Source: Azorhizobium oxalatiphilum (GTDB lineage Bacteria; Pseudomonadota; Alphaproteobacteria; Rhizobiales; Xanthobacteraceae). From it: 64,000 nucleotides of DNA. Below the pieces are notes generated by a model. It ran no database searches, had not been told where the DNA came from, and saw only the letters and a program-made list of their open reading frames with translations. This document shows, one piece after another, positions 25,276 to 33,547 of this stretch (its first letter is position 1; the number at the start of each line of letters is the position of its first letter). The stretch is from assembly GCF_014635325.1 (NCBI RefSeq), contig NZ_BMCT01000012.1, positions 62,001-126,000 of the forward strand, in the 5' to 3' direction. A program made the translations under genes and the position numbers.

Positions 25276-25713
25276 ATGACCGACCTCGTTCGACCGACCC
25301 TTGCCGCCAGTGCCGCCGTGTTCCGCAATGGCCGTGTCCTGCTCGCCCGCCGGGGCAAGGGGCCGGGCGAGGGGCTGTGGAGCTTGCCGGGCGGCCGGGT
25401 CGAGCCGGGCGAGACGCTGGCGGAAGCCGCCGCCCGCGAGGTGATGGAGGAGGTGCAGGTGGAGGCGGAGATCCTTGCCGTCGCCGCCGCGCGCGACATC
25501 ATCGTCCGGGCTCCGGACGGCGCCTTGCGTTCGCATTTCGTGGTTATCGCCCACCTCGCCCGCTGGCGTTCCGGCGAGCCGATGACGGGTGAGGAGGCGC
25601 TGGAAGTGGGCTGGTTCACGCCGGAGGAGGTGGCGGGCCTTGCCACCACCGACGGCCTTTCCGACGTGGTGTTCGCCGCCGCGCGGCTGCGGGCAGTGGA
25701 GGCGGCCTCTTGA
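25276..25713 (+). CDS. NUDIX hydrolase
   Basis: A 145-residue single-domain NUDIX protein. The NUDIX box is complete: GGRVEPGETLAEAAAREVMEEV (GX5EX7REUXEEXGU pattern, with the final positions VQVEAE). The early LLARRGKGPGEGLWSLPGGR is like ADP-ribose or NTP pyrophosphohydrolases. The substrate cannot be read. The start is an ATG after CGATC without a strong site. The downstream TIGR02301 gene overlaps its stop. Confidence 0.88.
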   Translation: MTDLVRPTLAASAAVFRNGRVLLARRGKGPGEGLWSLPGGRVEPGETLAEAAAREVMEEVQVEAEILAVAAARDIIVRAPDGALRSHFVVIAHLARWRSGEPMTGEEALEVGWFTPEEVAGLATTDGLSDVVFAAARLRAVEAAS

Positions 25714-26159
25714 CGGCGGCCCTGACCGGAGCGACGAAAGCGGCCATGGTCCAGATGCGCCCGTTTGCCGCCGCCCTCACCCTGACCGTCACCTTGTGCG
25801 CCGGTCCCCTAGGCGTGGGGCAGGCTCTGGCGGCCGCCTCGGAAGGCTCCACCCCGCCCTATGAGCAGGATCTGATGCGTATCGCCGAGCTGCTCGGCTC
25901 GCTGCATTACCTCCGTCCGCTCTGTGGTGCGTCGGGGGAAGGACAGCGCTGGCGCAGCGAGATGCAGACCCTTCTGGATGCGGAACAGCCTTCCGATACC
26001 CGCAAGGGCAAGCTGGTGGCCTCCTTCAATGCCGGCTATTCCAGCTATGCGGCGGTCTACCGCACCTGTACCCCGGCTGCCGCGCTCGCCGTGCAGCGAC
26101 AGATGGACGAGGGGGCGAAGCTGGCGCACGAAATCGTGGTGCGGTTTGGCGGAAACTGA
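25710..26159 (+). CDS. TIGR02301 family exported protein
   Basis: A 149-residue protein with a signal peptide (hydrophobic core PFAAALTLTVTLCAG, cut near ALAA-ASE) and the family segment YEQDLMRIAELLGSLHYLRPLCG...GQRWRSEMQTLLDAE, then FNAGYSSYAAVYRTCTPAA; the two cysteines may bond in the periplasm. A TTG start at 25710 overlaps the NUDIX stop (TTGA) and has GGAGG 7 nt upstream; an ATG at 25746 gives a shorter n-region and is the alternative. The family is restricted to alphaproteobacteria and has no known function. Confidence 0.82.
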   Translation: MTAALTGATKAAMVQMRPFAAALTLTVTLCAGPLGVGQALAAASEGSTPPYEQDLMRIAELLGSLHYLRPLCGASGEGQRWRSEMQTLLDAEQPSDTRKGKLVASFNAGYSSYAAVYRTCTPAAALAVQRQMDEGAKLAHEIVVRFGGN

Positions 26160-26311
26160 GCGTTCAGAAGCTGTTGTGCGCGTCGTGCCGACGTCGTGTG
26201 GGGATTGCCGGGGACGGATTAACCTTTCGTTCAGAACTTCCGTGACGGAGCCGCATGGCGTGCTACTTCTTCCTCGCCGCACAAATTGGTGGGGCGGCGC
26301 GGAGGTCGATC

Positions 26312-26584
26312 TTGTCCAGCACGTCCAATTTCGCCTCCCATCCGCTTCATGTGTCCGAGCCCGCCTCGGATGAGCGGCATGTGGCGCTCTCCTACCTGGA
26401 AGACGCCTGGACGGAAGCGTTGCGGGATGGCCTCGACGAGGACTGCCTGGTGCAGGCGGCACTATTCAGCGCCCTGCGCACGCTGGTGGACATCTATGGT
26501 GAGCAGCCGACCGCCGAATATCTGGAAAGCCTCGCCGGGCGCGTGCGCGCTGGCGAATACACGCTGATCGGCCAGCGTCAGTAA
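26312..26584 (+). CDS. small conserved hypothetical protein
   Basis: A 90-residue soluble acidic protein (LSYLEDAWTEALRDGLDEDCLVQAALFSALRTLVDIYGEQ, then AEYLESLAGRVRAGEYTL). The TTG start at 26312 has a perfect GGAGG 6 nt upstream, which decides it over the upstream ATG at 26255. It is helical, without membrane segments. Similar proteins occur in Rhizobiales, but I know of no function. A bidirectional terminator follows. Confidence 0.65.
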   Translation: MSSTSNFASHPLHVSEPASDERHVALSYLEDAWTEALRDGLDEDCLVQAALFSALRTLVDIYGEQPTAEYLESLAGRVRAGEYTLIGQRQ

Positions 26585-26605
26585 GGCGCGCCGCAGCCTC
26601 GGAAT

Positions 26606-26644
26606 CAAAAAGCGCCCCGCCGGTGATCCGGCGGGGCGCTTTTC
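26606..26644. terminator. bidirectional terminator between convergent genes
   Basis: AGCGCCCCGCCGG-TGAT-CCGGCGGGGCGCT, a perfect 13-bp stem flanked by AAAA on the left and TTT on the right, so it can end transcription from both sides. Confidence 0.9.
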
Positions 26645-26664
26645 GTTTGGCTTGAGCTTCTGCC

Positions 26665-28002
26665 TCAGGCCTTCGGCAGGCACTCCAGGAAGGAGATGGG
26701 CTCGCCCTGCGCAGGCGTGGTCAGTTCGCCTTCCCACATCACCTTGCGGCCGCGCACGAAGGTGCCCACGGGCCAGCCGGTGACTTCCACGCCGTCATAG
26801 GGCGTCCACTTGGAGCGGGAGGCGATCCAGTCCGCCGTGATGGTGGCGCGGCGCTTCAGGTCCACCACGGTGAAGTCGGCGTCATAGCCCACCGCGATGC
26901 GACCCTTGCGGGCGATGTTGAACAGGCGGGCCGGGCCGGCACTGGTCAGATCCACGAAGCGCAGCAGCGAGAGCTTGCCCTTGTTCACATGGTCCAGCAT
27001 CAGCGGCACCAGCGTCTGCACGCCGGTCATGCCCGAAGGGCTGTCCGGATAGGGCTTGGCCTTCTCTTCCAGCGTGTGGGGCGCATGGTCGGAGCCAATG
27101 ACGTCCACGATGCCGGCCGAGATGGCGCGCCACAGTGCGTCACGGTGATGGGCATCGCGCACCGGCGGGTTCATCTGCGCCAGCGTACCGAGCCGCTCGT
27201 AGCACTCCGGGGCCGCCATGGTCAGGTGGTGGGGCGTCACTTCCACCGAAGCCACGTCACGGGCGTCCGCCAGGAAGTCCATCTCCTCGGCGGTGGTGAT
27301 GTGCAGCACGTGCACGCGGGCCCCCACCTCGCGGGCGAGGTTGACGAGACGCTTCGTCGCCGTGAGGGCGGCGATTTCGTCGCGCCACACCGGGTGCGAA
27401 GTCGGATCACCGGGCACGCGCAGCGGCTTGCGCTCGATGAGACGCGGCTCGTCCTCGCAATGGAAGGCGGCGCGGCGGCGGATGACCTTGAGGATCTCCT
27501 TGACGCCCGCGTCGTCCGCCACCAGCAGCGAACCGGTGGACGAGCCGATGAACACCTTCACACCGGCCGCGCCCGGCAGGCGCTCCAGCTCGGGCAGGTC
27601 CGCGACGTTGTCATGCGTGCCGCCCACATAGAAGGCGAAGTCGCAGTGCATGCGATGGGTGCCGCGGCGGATCTTGTCCTCGAAGGCGGCGGTATTGGTG
27701 GTCTGGGGATTGGTGTTCGGCATCTCGAACACGCCGGTCACGCCACCCATGACAGCGGCGAGCGATCCGGTCTCCAGGTCTTCCTTCTGTTCCAGCCCGG
27801 GCTCGCGGAAATGGACCTGGGTGTCGATGACGCCCGGCAGGATGTGCAGGCCGGTGGCGTCCACCACTTCGCCGGCGCTGGCGGCACCGAGATTGCCCAA
27901 CGCCCGGATACGACCACCGCTCACGGCAATGTCGGTCTTCACCTCGCCTTCCGGCGTTACGGCGTGCGCGCCCTTCAGTATAAGATCGTAGCTATCGGCC
28001 AT
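26665..28002 (-). CDS. dihydroorotase-like cyclic amidohydrolase
   Basis: A 445-residue TIM-barrel amidohydrolase of the type I dihydroorotase/allantoinase group, which would close carbamoyl aspartate in pyrimidine synthesis. Visible marks are LPGVIDTQVHFREPGLEQKED (60-75), VFEMPNTNPQT, FHCEDE, VHVLHIT and IGSDHAPHT. The first metal ligand motif, usually HxH, reads Q62-V-H64 here, so one histidine is replaced by glutamine; the remaining ligands look intact. No pyrB or other pyrimidine gene is adjacent. The assignment to the amidohydrolase family is sure, the substrate less so. Confidence 0.82.
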   Translation of the reverse strand: MADSYDLILKGAHAVTPEGEVKTDIAVSGGRIRALGNLGAASAGEVVDATGLHILPGVIDTQVHFREPGLEQKEDLETGSLAAVMGGVTGVFEMPNTNPQTTNTAAFEDKIRRGTHRMHCDFAFYVGGTHDNVADLPELERLPGAAGVKVFIGSSTGSLLVADDAGVKEILKVIRRRAAFHCEDEPRLIERKPLRVPGDPTSHPVWRDEIAALTATKRLVNLAREVGARVHVLHITTAEEMDFLADARDVASVEVTPHHLTMAAPECYERLGTLAQMNPPVRDAHHRDALWRAISAGIVDVIGSDHAPHTLEEKAKPYPDSPSGMTGVQTLVPLMLDHVNKGKLSLLRFVDLTSAGPARLFNIARKGRIAVGYDADFTVVDLKRRATITADWIASRSKWTPYDGVEVTGWPVGTFVRGRKVMWEGELTTPAQGEPISFLECLPKA

Positions 28003-28097
28003 GGCATGTCGCTCGCTTGCTGGGGGACGTGCCGGTGGCTTTAGGTCTCCAAGAGCCTCCTGACAAGGATCAGCAGGCTCCGGACAAGGACAAGGCC

Positions 28098-28949
28098 ATG
28101 CCCATTGCCCATCTCGCGGACCGCGCCGTCGTCACCGTGACCGGCCCGGACGCACGCGCTTTCCTGCATAATGTCGTTACCTGCAACGTGAACACGCTGA
28201 AGGAAGGCGGCGCCCGTTATGGTGCGCTTTTGATGCCTCAGGGCAAGATCATCAGCGACTTCCTGATCTATGCCCCCAAGGCGCAGCCGGACACTTTCCT
28301 GCTGGATGCGCCCCGCACCGTTGCGCCCGATCTCGTCAAGCGCCTCACCATGTACCGTCTGCGGTCCAAGGTGGAGGTGGCGCTGGAGGATGCGCGCGCC
28401 GTCGTCGCCGTGTGGGGCGAGGAGGTGGCGCCGGCCGGGTCGGAAGCATTCGAGGATCCCCGGCTTGAAGACCTCGGCTTGCGCTGCGTGATGTTCGCTT
28501 CCGATGCGCAGGCGCTCGGGGGCGACCCCGATGCCTATGCGGCCCATCGCATCGCGCTCGGCATTCCGCAGGGCGGGGCGGACTTCGTCTATGGCGATGC
28601 CTTCCCGCACGAGGCGGACATGGACCAGCTCGGCGGCGTGGATTTCAAGAAGGGCTGCTATATCGGCCAGGAAGTGGTCTCGCGCACCCAGCATCGCGGC
28701 ATCGCCCGCACCCGTGCGGTGGAGGCGCTGTTCACCTCCGCGCCGGAGGAGGGGGCCGAGATTCGCGCCGGCGAGAAGACCGTGGGCCGTATGGGCTCGT
28801 CGGCCGCTGCTTCCGGTCGCGGCATCGCACTGGTGCGGCTTGACCGAGTGGCGGATGCCAAGGCCTCTGGCCTGCCGCTGGTGGCGGGCGGCGTGGAACT
28901 GGCCCTGAAGGTGCCCGACTGGGCCAGCTTCGAAATGGGGGACGCGTGA
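28098..28949 (+). CDS. ygfZ: folate-binding protein YgfZ
   Basis: A 283-residue GcvT-like protein that uses tetrahydrofolate to support iron-sulfur cluster assembly or repair. The family signature KGCYIGQEVVSRTQHRG is present around residue 196, with the reactive cysteine. The N-terminal segment FLHNVVTCNVNTLKEGGARYGALLMPQGKI is the folate-binding fold. The ATG at 28098 is preferred; the frame extends upstream only into a charged non-conserved stretch. The tag gene starts on its stop codon (GTGA), an arrangement seen in related bacteria. Confidence 0.93.
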   Translation: MPIAHLADRAVVTVTGPDARAFLHNVVTCNVNTLKEGGARYGALLMPQGKIISDFLIYAPKAQPDTFLLDAPRTVAPDLVKRLTMYRLRSKVEVALEDARAVVAVWGEEVAPAGSEAFEDPRLEDLGLRCVMFASDAQALGGDPDAYAAHRIALGIPQGGADFVYGDAFPHEADMDQLGGVDFKKGCYIGQEVVSRTQHRGIARTRAVEALFTSAPEEGAEIRAGEKTVGRMGSSAAASGRGIALVRLDRVADAKASGLPLVAGGVELALKVPDWASFEMGDA

Positions 28950-29563
28950 GCACCGTTTCCACCGACGTCGCGCCGGCTCCGCATACGGGCCTGCGCAACC
29001 ATCTGGACGGCAAGTGCCGTTGCGCCTGGTGCGGCATCGATCCGCTCTATACCGCCTATCACGACACCGAATGGGGCGTGCCGGAGCGCGATTCGCGGGC
29101 GCTGTTCGAGAAGCTGGTCCTCGACGGCTTTCAGGCCGGCCTCGCCTGGATCACCATCCTGCGCAAGCGGGACAATTTCCGCCGCGCCTTCGACGGCTTC
29201 GAGCCGGAGGTGATGGCGCGCTATGACGCGCAGAAGCAGGCGGCGCTGATGGCGGATGCCGGCATCGTGCGCAACCGCGCCAAGATCGAGGGCGCGGTGC
29301 TCTCGGCTCGTGCCTATCTCGAGCTGCGCGAGAAGGGCGTCGATTTCTCCGCCTTCATGTGGGAGGCGGTGGATGGCGAGGTGCTGGTGAACCGGCCCCG
29401 CAAGCCCGGCGACGTTCCGGCGGAGACGCCGGCCTCACGGGTGCTGTCCAAGAAGCTGAAGGCTGCGGGCTTCAAGTTCTGCGGCCCCACCATCGTCTAT
29501 GCCGCCATGCAGGCCTGCGGCCTCGTGGACGATCATTACGCGGGGTGCTGGCGGGGCCATTGA
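28946..29563 (+). CDS. tag: DNA-3-methyladenine glycosylase I
   Basis: Removes 3-methyladenine from alkylated DNA as the first step of base excision repair. At 205 residues it shows CAWCGIDPLYTAYHDTEWGVP (zinc cysteines and the N-terminal signature), FEKLVLDGFQAGLAWITIL and KKLKAAGFKFCGPTIVYAAMQACG with the C-terminal DDHYAGCW zinc ligands. The GTG start overlaps the ygfZ stop by 4 bp. The 3' end is 6 bp from the convergent MFS gene. Confidence 0.96.
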   Translation: MSTVSTDVAPAPHTGLRNHLDGKCRCAWCGIDPLYTAYHDTEWGVPERDSRALFEKLVLDGFQAGLAWITILRKRDNFRRAFDGFEPEVMARYDAQKQAALMADAGIVRNRAKIEGAVLSARAYLELREKGVDFSAFMWEAVDGEVLVNRPRKPGDVPAETPASRVLSKKLKAAGFKFCGPTIVYAAMQACGLVDDHYAGCWRGH

Positions 29564-29569
29564 TGCGAG

Positions 29570-30784
29570 TCAGCCGGTAGACGTGACGCTGGCGAGCCCG
29601 GTCGGCCGAGGCCGCCGGCCGCGCAACACGAGAAGCGCTCCGAGACAGAGCGCGGCACCGCAGGTGGCGAGCGCCAGCAGCGTATCCGGTCCCGGTCCGA
29701 GCAGCAGCATCATGAACAGCGGCGGGGAGAGGCCACAGGCGATGTTCAATGGCAGCGCGATATTCGACAGCGCACGGGCATAGGCGGCCTGATCATAGAA
29801 CACCATTGGAATGGTGTTGCGGGCGACCGTGAACGCGCCGCTGCCGAGGCCATAGACCACCACGAATAGACCGATGATTGGCAGGGAAGCGCCGCCCAGC
29901 ATCACCACCAGCGGGGCGGCCGCGATGAAGGTGCCGCCCCACAGGCCGGTGGTGAGGCCGTCCCAGCGTCCACCGCCGAGAAAATCCACCACCCGCGCGC
30001 TCACCTGCAAAACGCCGAGCGCGGAACCTATCGCGACCGCAAGATCGATACGGACACCCTGCACCTTCAGCAGTTCGATGATGACCGCATTGAAGCCGAA
30101 GGTGACGAAGCCGTTGAGGGCGATGGCGGCCATCATCAGCAGGAAGGTGCTGCGAGTGGTCACGCTCGGCTTGGCCGGGCTCGCCGGGGATGCGTCCGGG
30201 AGCGGGGATGGTGCGAGGACCGGCTTCTGCGCGGGCAGGGCAAAGGCGAGCAGCGGCAGCAGCACGACCAGCGGCAAGGCGGCATAGATGGCGCAGGTGA
30301 TCCGCCAGCCGAACAGGTCCGCCAGCACGGCGGTGGCCGGCCAGAACAGGCTGTTGGAGAGGCCGGTGGCCAGCAGCAGCGCGCCCATGGCCCGTTGCGC
30401 CTGCACGCCGGCCCGTTCATGGATCAGGATGGCGGCGGCGGTGGCCAACAAGGTGGCGCCGCTGGCTCCAATGAGCACCCAGGCTGCGAAGAAGCTGAAC
30501 GGCCCTTGCGCGACGGCAAGCAGCAGATAGCCGGGCGCCGCCACCAGCGTGCCCACCATCATCACCCTTCGTGCGCCATGGCGAACGAAGGAGCGGCCGA
30601 GCAGGGGACTGCACAGGCCCATCATGCAGTAGAAGACCGTGTTGCCTGCGAACACGGTCGGCACGTCCATGCGCAGCTCTTCGGCGATGGTCACGCCGAC
30701 GATGGCCAGAAGGCTCGACGTTCCCCAGCCGATGAGCTGGATTACGGCCGTAATGAACAGAACTCGGAAAAGGGCGGCGTCCAT
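29570..30784 (-). CDS. MFS transporter
   Basis: A membrane protein of 404 residues with twelve hydrophobic segments. The loop 2-3 motif is degenerate (GLCSPLLGRSFVRHGARRVM). TLFNVTL-type sugar porter signatures are missing, and the layout is like DHA or YNFM-type carriers of unknown substrate. It ends 6 bp from the tag stop on the other strand. Upstream (30785-30862) only a short gap separates it from the convergent-reading end of the PNPOx gene on the same strand, so the two may share a transcript. Confidence 0.8.
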   Translation of the reverse strand: MDAALFRVLFITAVIQLIGWGTSSLLAIVGVTIAEELRMDVPTVFAGNTVFYCMMGLCSPLLGRSFVRHGARRVMMVGTLVAAPGYLLLAVAQGPFSFFAAWVLIGASGATLLATAAAILIHERAGVQAQRAMGALLLATGLSNSLFWPATAVLADLFGWRITCAIYAALPLVVLLPLLAFALPAQKPVLAPSPLPDASPASPAKPSVTTRSTFLLMMAAIALNGFVTFGFNAVIIELLKVQGVRIDLAVAIGSALGVLQVSARVVDFLGGGRWDGLTTGLWGGTFIAAAPLVVMLGGASLPIIGLFVVVYGLGSGAFTVARNTIPMVFYDQAAYARALSNIALPLNIACGLSPPLFMMLLLGPGPDTLLALATCGAALCLGALLVLRGRRPRPTGLASVTSTG

Positions 30785-30862
30785 GGCGGGGGCGTTGGCG
30801 TCTTGATTCTATGGTTGGCCGATTATTGGCGAGCCATCTATTGCTCCTGTCCTGCGCCGCTG

Positions 30863-31600
30863 TCACGCCCCTTCGTAGATCCTCTGAGCCGCAAGCAGGG
30901 CGGCATCCAATGGGGTGCCTTCGGCATAGACCTTCAGTGGATCCGGAACCGGAATGCCGGCGGGTACGTGGGGACTGGTCTCCGTCGTGCCGATGACCGT
31001 GCGCACGGGGATGACACCGGCCCAGATGGGCAGGTTCAGGTCCTCCTCGTCATCGCCCACGCCCTTGGCGCGCACCTTGGCCGAGGCCTCGTCGATCTCC
31101 ATGGCGATCACCGTGGTGGCCTTGATTTCCTGCGCGGTGGATGGGCGCAGCGTCGCGTCACGACCGGGGAAGAACCGGTCCACCAGTGCGGTGAGGGCGG
31201 CCGCTTTCTCGTCCGGATCTTCCACCAGACGCGCGATGCCGAAGCACATGGCAGAGCGATAGTTGGCGGAATGGTTGAAGCCGCAGCGCGCCAGCACCAG
31301 CCCATCCAGATGCGCGACCGTGAGACAGGCGGGCATGCCCGCCTTCAGATGTCGCAGCATGCGGCTGGCGGACGAGCCGTGCCAATAGAGCGTGTCGCCC
31401 TCGCGCCAGTGGATGGTGGGGGTGGCGAAGGGCTGGCCGTCGATCACATAGGAGACGTGGCACAGGAAGGCGGCATCGAGGATCGGATAGATCACCGCGC
31501 GGTCATAGGAGCCGCGCTCGTGCATCCGCTTCACCTTGTTGCGCGGGGTGACGGGGAACTGGGTCTCGGTGTCCGGCCGGGTGAGGGTGTCCTGTGTCAT
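30863..31600 (-). CDS. pyridoxamine 5'-phosphate oxidase family protein (FMN split barrel)
   Basis: A 245-residue flavin-binding split-barrel protein (VKRMHERGSYDRAVIYPILD, then CHVSYVIDGQPFATPTIHWREGDTLYWHG and LDGLVLARCGFNHSANYRSA). This family includes proteins beside MocR regulators, as here, where the divergent gene encodes a MocR. The true PdxH signature is not seen, so the reaction is unknown. The ATG at 31600 was chosen; the frame runs on to 31654 through a basic stretch without support. Confidence 0.85.
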   Translation of the reverse strand: MTQDTLTRPDTETQFPVTPRNKVKRMHERGSYDRAVIYPILDAAFLCHVSYVIDGQPFATPTIHWREGDTLYWHGSSASRMLRHLKAGMPACLTVAHLDGLVLARCGFNHSANYRSAMCFGIARLVEDPDEKAAALTALVDRFFPGRDATLRPSTAQEIKATTVIAMEIDEASAKVRAKGVGDDEEDLNLPIWAGVIPVRTVIGTTETSPHVPAGIPVPDPLKVYAEGTPLDAALLAAQRIYEGA

Positions 31601-31667
31601 CTCGCCAAAAATCCCTGATCGGTGTGGCTTGCGTTCACGCGCTGGCTGCCTCACACCTACGGTTCCG

Positions 31668-31736
31668 ATTGGCCCTCAGATAGGTCCAATATGAAGCCTT
31701 CTGATCGAACCAATTTATCTGATGCACCGGATTGGT
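31668..31736. promoter_or_regulatory. cluster of ATTGG/CCAAT half-sites at the MocR start
   Basis: ATTGG (31668), CCAAT (31686), ACCAAT (31709) and ATTGGT (31731) lie within 69 bp of otherwise GC-rich DNA around the regulator start at 31691. MocR proteins bind repeated sites in the divergent region next to their own gene, so this is a candidate autoregulatory array, though the last two copies lie inside the coding sequence. Confidence 0.35.
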
Positions 31737-33103
31737 CGGCCCTGATTCCGGTTCTGCCGCTGGCCGGTCCGCGCCCGGCGGCGCTCTACGGCGAACTGCG
31801 CCGGCTGATCGAAAGCGGAGTACCGCCCGGCACCAAGCTGCCACCGACGCGGGAACTGGCCACCCGGCTCGGTGTCTCGCGCGGAGCTGCGGTGGCGGCG
31901 TTCGAGATGCTGCTGGCGGAAGGTTTTGCGGAAGCCCGCGTGGGTGCGGGCACCTATGTGGCGCAGGCGGTGCCGCAGATGCTACCGATTCCGGCTGCTC
32001 CCACAGCCGACGTGGTGCTCGCCCCGGCACTGCCCGGCGGGCTTGGCATCGCGGCACCGGATACGCGCACATTCCAGCTCCTGCGCGGGCTGCTGGCCCG
32101 GCAACTGGCGGCACCGGCGCGGGCGCATTTCGCCTATGGCGATCCTCGTGGAAACCTCGCCTTGCGGCAGGAGGTGGCAGCTTATCTGCGGGCCGCGCGG
32201 GGCGTCCGCTGCCATGCGGAGCAGATCGTGCTCACCTCCGGTTCACAGCAGGCACTGGACCTTGTGATCCGTGCGGCGCTCAAGCCGGGCGATCCGGTGT
32301 GGATCGAGGACCCCTGCTATCCCATGGCGCGCGCAGCCTTTACCGGGGCGGGGATGCAACTGGTAGGGGTGCCGGTGGATGGCGAGGGGCTCGATCCCGC
32401 GGCAGGGGAGGAGCGGGCCTCCGAGGCGAAGGCGGTCTATGTCACCCCCTCGCACCAGTTTCCGCTTGGCGTGACGCTGACCATGGCCCGCCGCCTCGCG
32501 CTCATCGACTGGGCGCGACGGGCGGGGGCCTGGATCATCGAGGACGATTACGACAGCGAGTTCCGCTACGCGGGCCCGCCGCTCACCGCCATGCAGGGCA
32601 TGGATCCGGCCGGGCGGGTGATCTACGTCGGCACCTTCTCCAAGGCGCTCTTTCCCGGCCTGCGCATGGGCTATGTGGTGGTGCCGGAGCCGCTGCTGGC
32701 GGCCGTGATCGACGTGCGCAACCGGGCCGATCGCTATCCGCCGACGCTCATGGAGCAGCCGCTGGCGGATTTTCTCCATGGCGGGCATTTCTCCGCCCAT
32801 CTGCGTCGCGCCCGCCGGAGAGCGCGGGACGCGCGGGACGCGCTGCTGGCGACCTTGTCGGAGGCGGGCCTGCCGGTGCTCGCGCCCGACCAGGGCCTGC
32901 ACCTGCTGCTGACCCGGCCGGACTGGGCGGACGACACCGTGCTCGTACGCCGCGCCCATGCGGTGGGGTTTGGCCCGCGCGCTTTGTCGGCGCTGCATGT
33001 GGATGCGCCCCGGCGTCAGGGGCTTGTCATCGGCTTCTCCGGCTTCCCGCCGGAAGAACTGGCAGCCGCCGCGCGCCGCTGGGCGGCCGCGCGCGAGGGG
33101 TAG
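31691..33103 (+). CDS. MocR/PdxR-type transcriptional regulator (GntR HTH fused to aminotransferase fold)
   Basis: A 470-residue protein. The N-terminal winged helix (about 20-90, LYGELRRLIESGVPPGTKLPPTRELATRLGVSR) is joined to a fold-type I aminotransferase domain (about 120-465). The PLP lysine is in GTFSKALFPGLRMGYV, and FAYGDPRGNLALRQEVAAYL and IEDDYDSEFRY are typical. Members sense PLP or amino compounds and control a divergent gene, here the FMN split-barrel protein. The ATG at 31691 follows a CCAAT element directly. Confidence 0.9.
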   Translation: MKPSDRTNLSDAPDWSALIPVLPLAGPRPAALYGELRRLIESGVPPGTKLPPTRELATRLGVSRGAAVAAFEMLLAEGFAEARVGAGTYVAQAVPQMLPIPAAPTADVVLAPALPGGLGIAAPDTRTFQLLRGLLARQLAAPARAHFAYGDPRGNLALRQEVAAYLRAARGVRCHAEQIVLTSGSQQALDLVIRAALKPGDPVWIEDPCYPMARAAFTGAGMQLVGVPVDGEGLDPAAGEERASEAKAVYVTPSHQFPLGVTLTMARRLALIDWARRAGAWIIEDDYDSEFRYAGPPLTAMQGMDPAGRVIYVGTFSKALFPGLRMGYVVVPEPLLAAVIDVRNRADRYPPTLMEQPLADFLHGGHFSAHLRRARRRARDARDALLATLSEAGLPVLAPDQGLHLLLTRPDWADDTVLVRRAHAVGFGPRALSALHVDAPRRQGLVIGFSGFPPEELAAAARRWAAAREG

Positions 33104-33109
33104 GGGAGG

Positions 33110-33547
33110 TCAGTCCGCGCCGTCGAGACGGCGGGAGAAGACGGTGCGGGGCTCGTCCTGATAGCCGAGCGCATCATAGAAGCCGCGTACCTTCTCATTG
33201 TCCGGCCGCACCAGCAGCATCACCTTCGGCACGCCGCGCGCCCGCAGCCAGTCCTCGGCGGCGGCTACCAGAATGCGGCCGAGGCCCTTGCGCTGATGAG
33301 CGGGGGATACGGCGAGGTAATACATCCAGCCCCGGTGGCCGTCGTGGCCCACCATCACCGAGCCGGCCAGCGTCGCGCCGTCGCGGGCTACGAGGATGGT
33401 GGAGTGCGGCCCGCGCTTGGCGAGTGTGATGTCTGCATGGGGATCGTTCCACGGGCGCGTCAGCTCGCAGGCCTGCCACAGCGCGATGAGCGCCTCGGTT
33501 TCCTCGGGAGACACGTGGCCGATGGGAAAGGCGCTCGGGCTGGTCAT
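33110..33547 (-). CDS. GNAT family N-acetyltransferase (YpeA-like)
   Basis: A 145-residue single-domain acetyltransferase. The acetyl-CoA pyrophosphate loop is VSPAHQRKGLGRILVAAAE, preceded by GWMYYLAV on strand 4, and DNEKVRGFYDALGYQ is the C-terminal motif B. The layout matches YpeA-like enzymes that lack a known physiological substrate. The ATG overlaps the TGA of the upstream tsaC gene (ATGA). It is convergent with the MocR gene. Confidence 0.88.
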   Translation of the reverse strand: MTSPSAFPIGHVSPEETEALIALWQACELTRPWNDPHADITLAKRGPHSTILVARDGATLAGSVMVGHDGHRGWMYYLAVSPAHQRKGLGRILVAAAEDWLRARGVPKVMLLVRPDNEKVRGFYDALGYQDEPRTVFSRRLDGAD

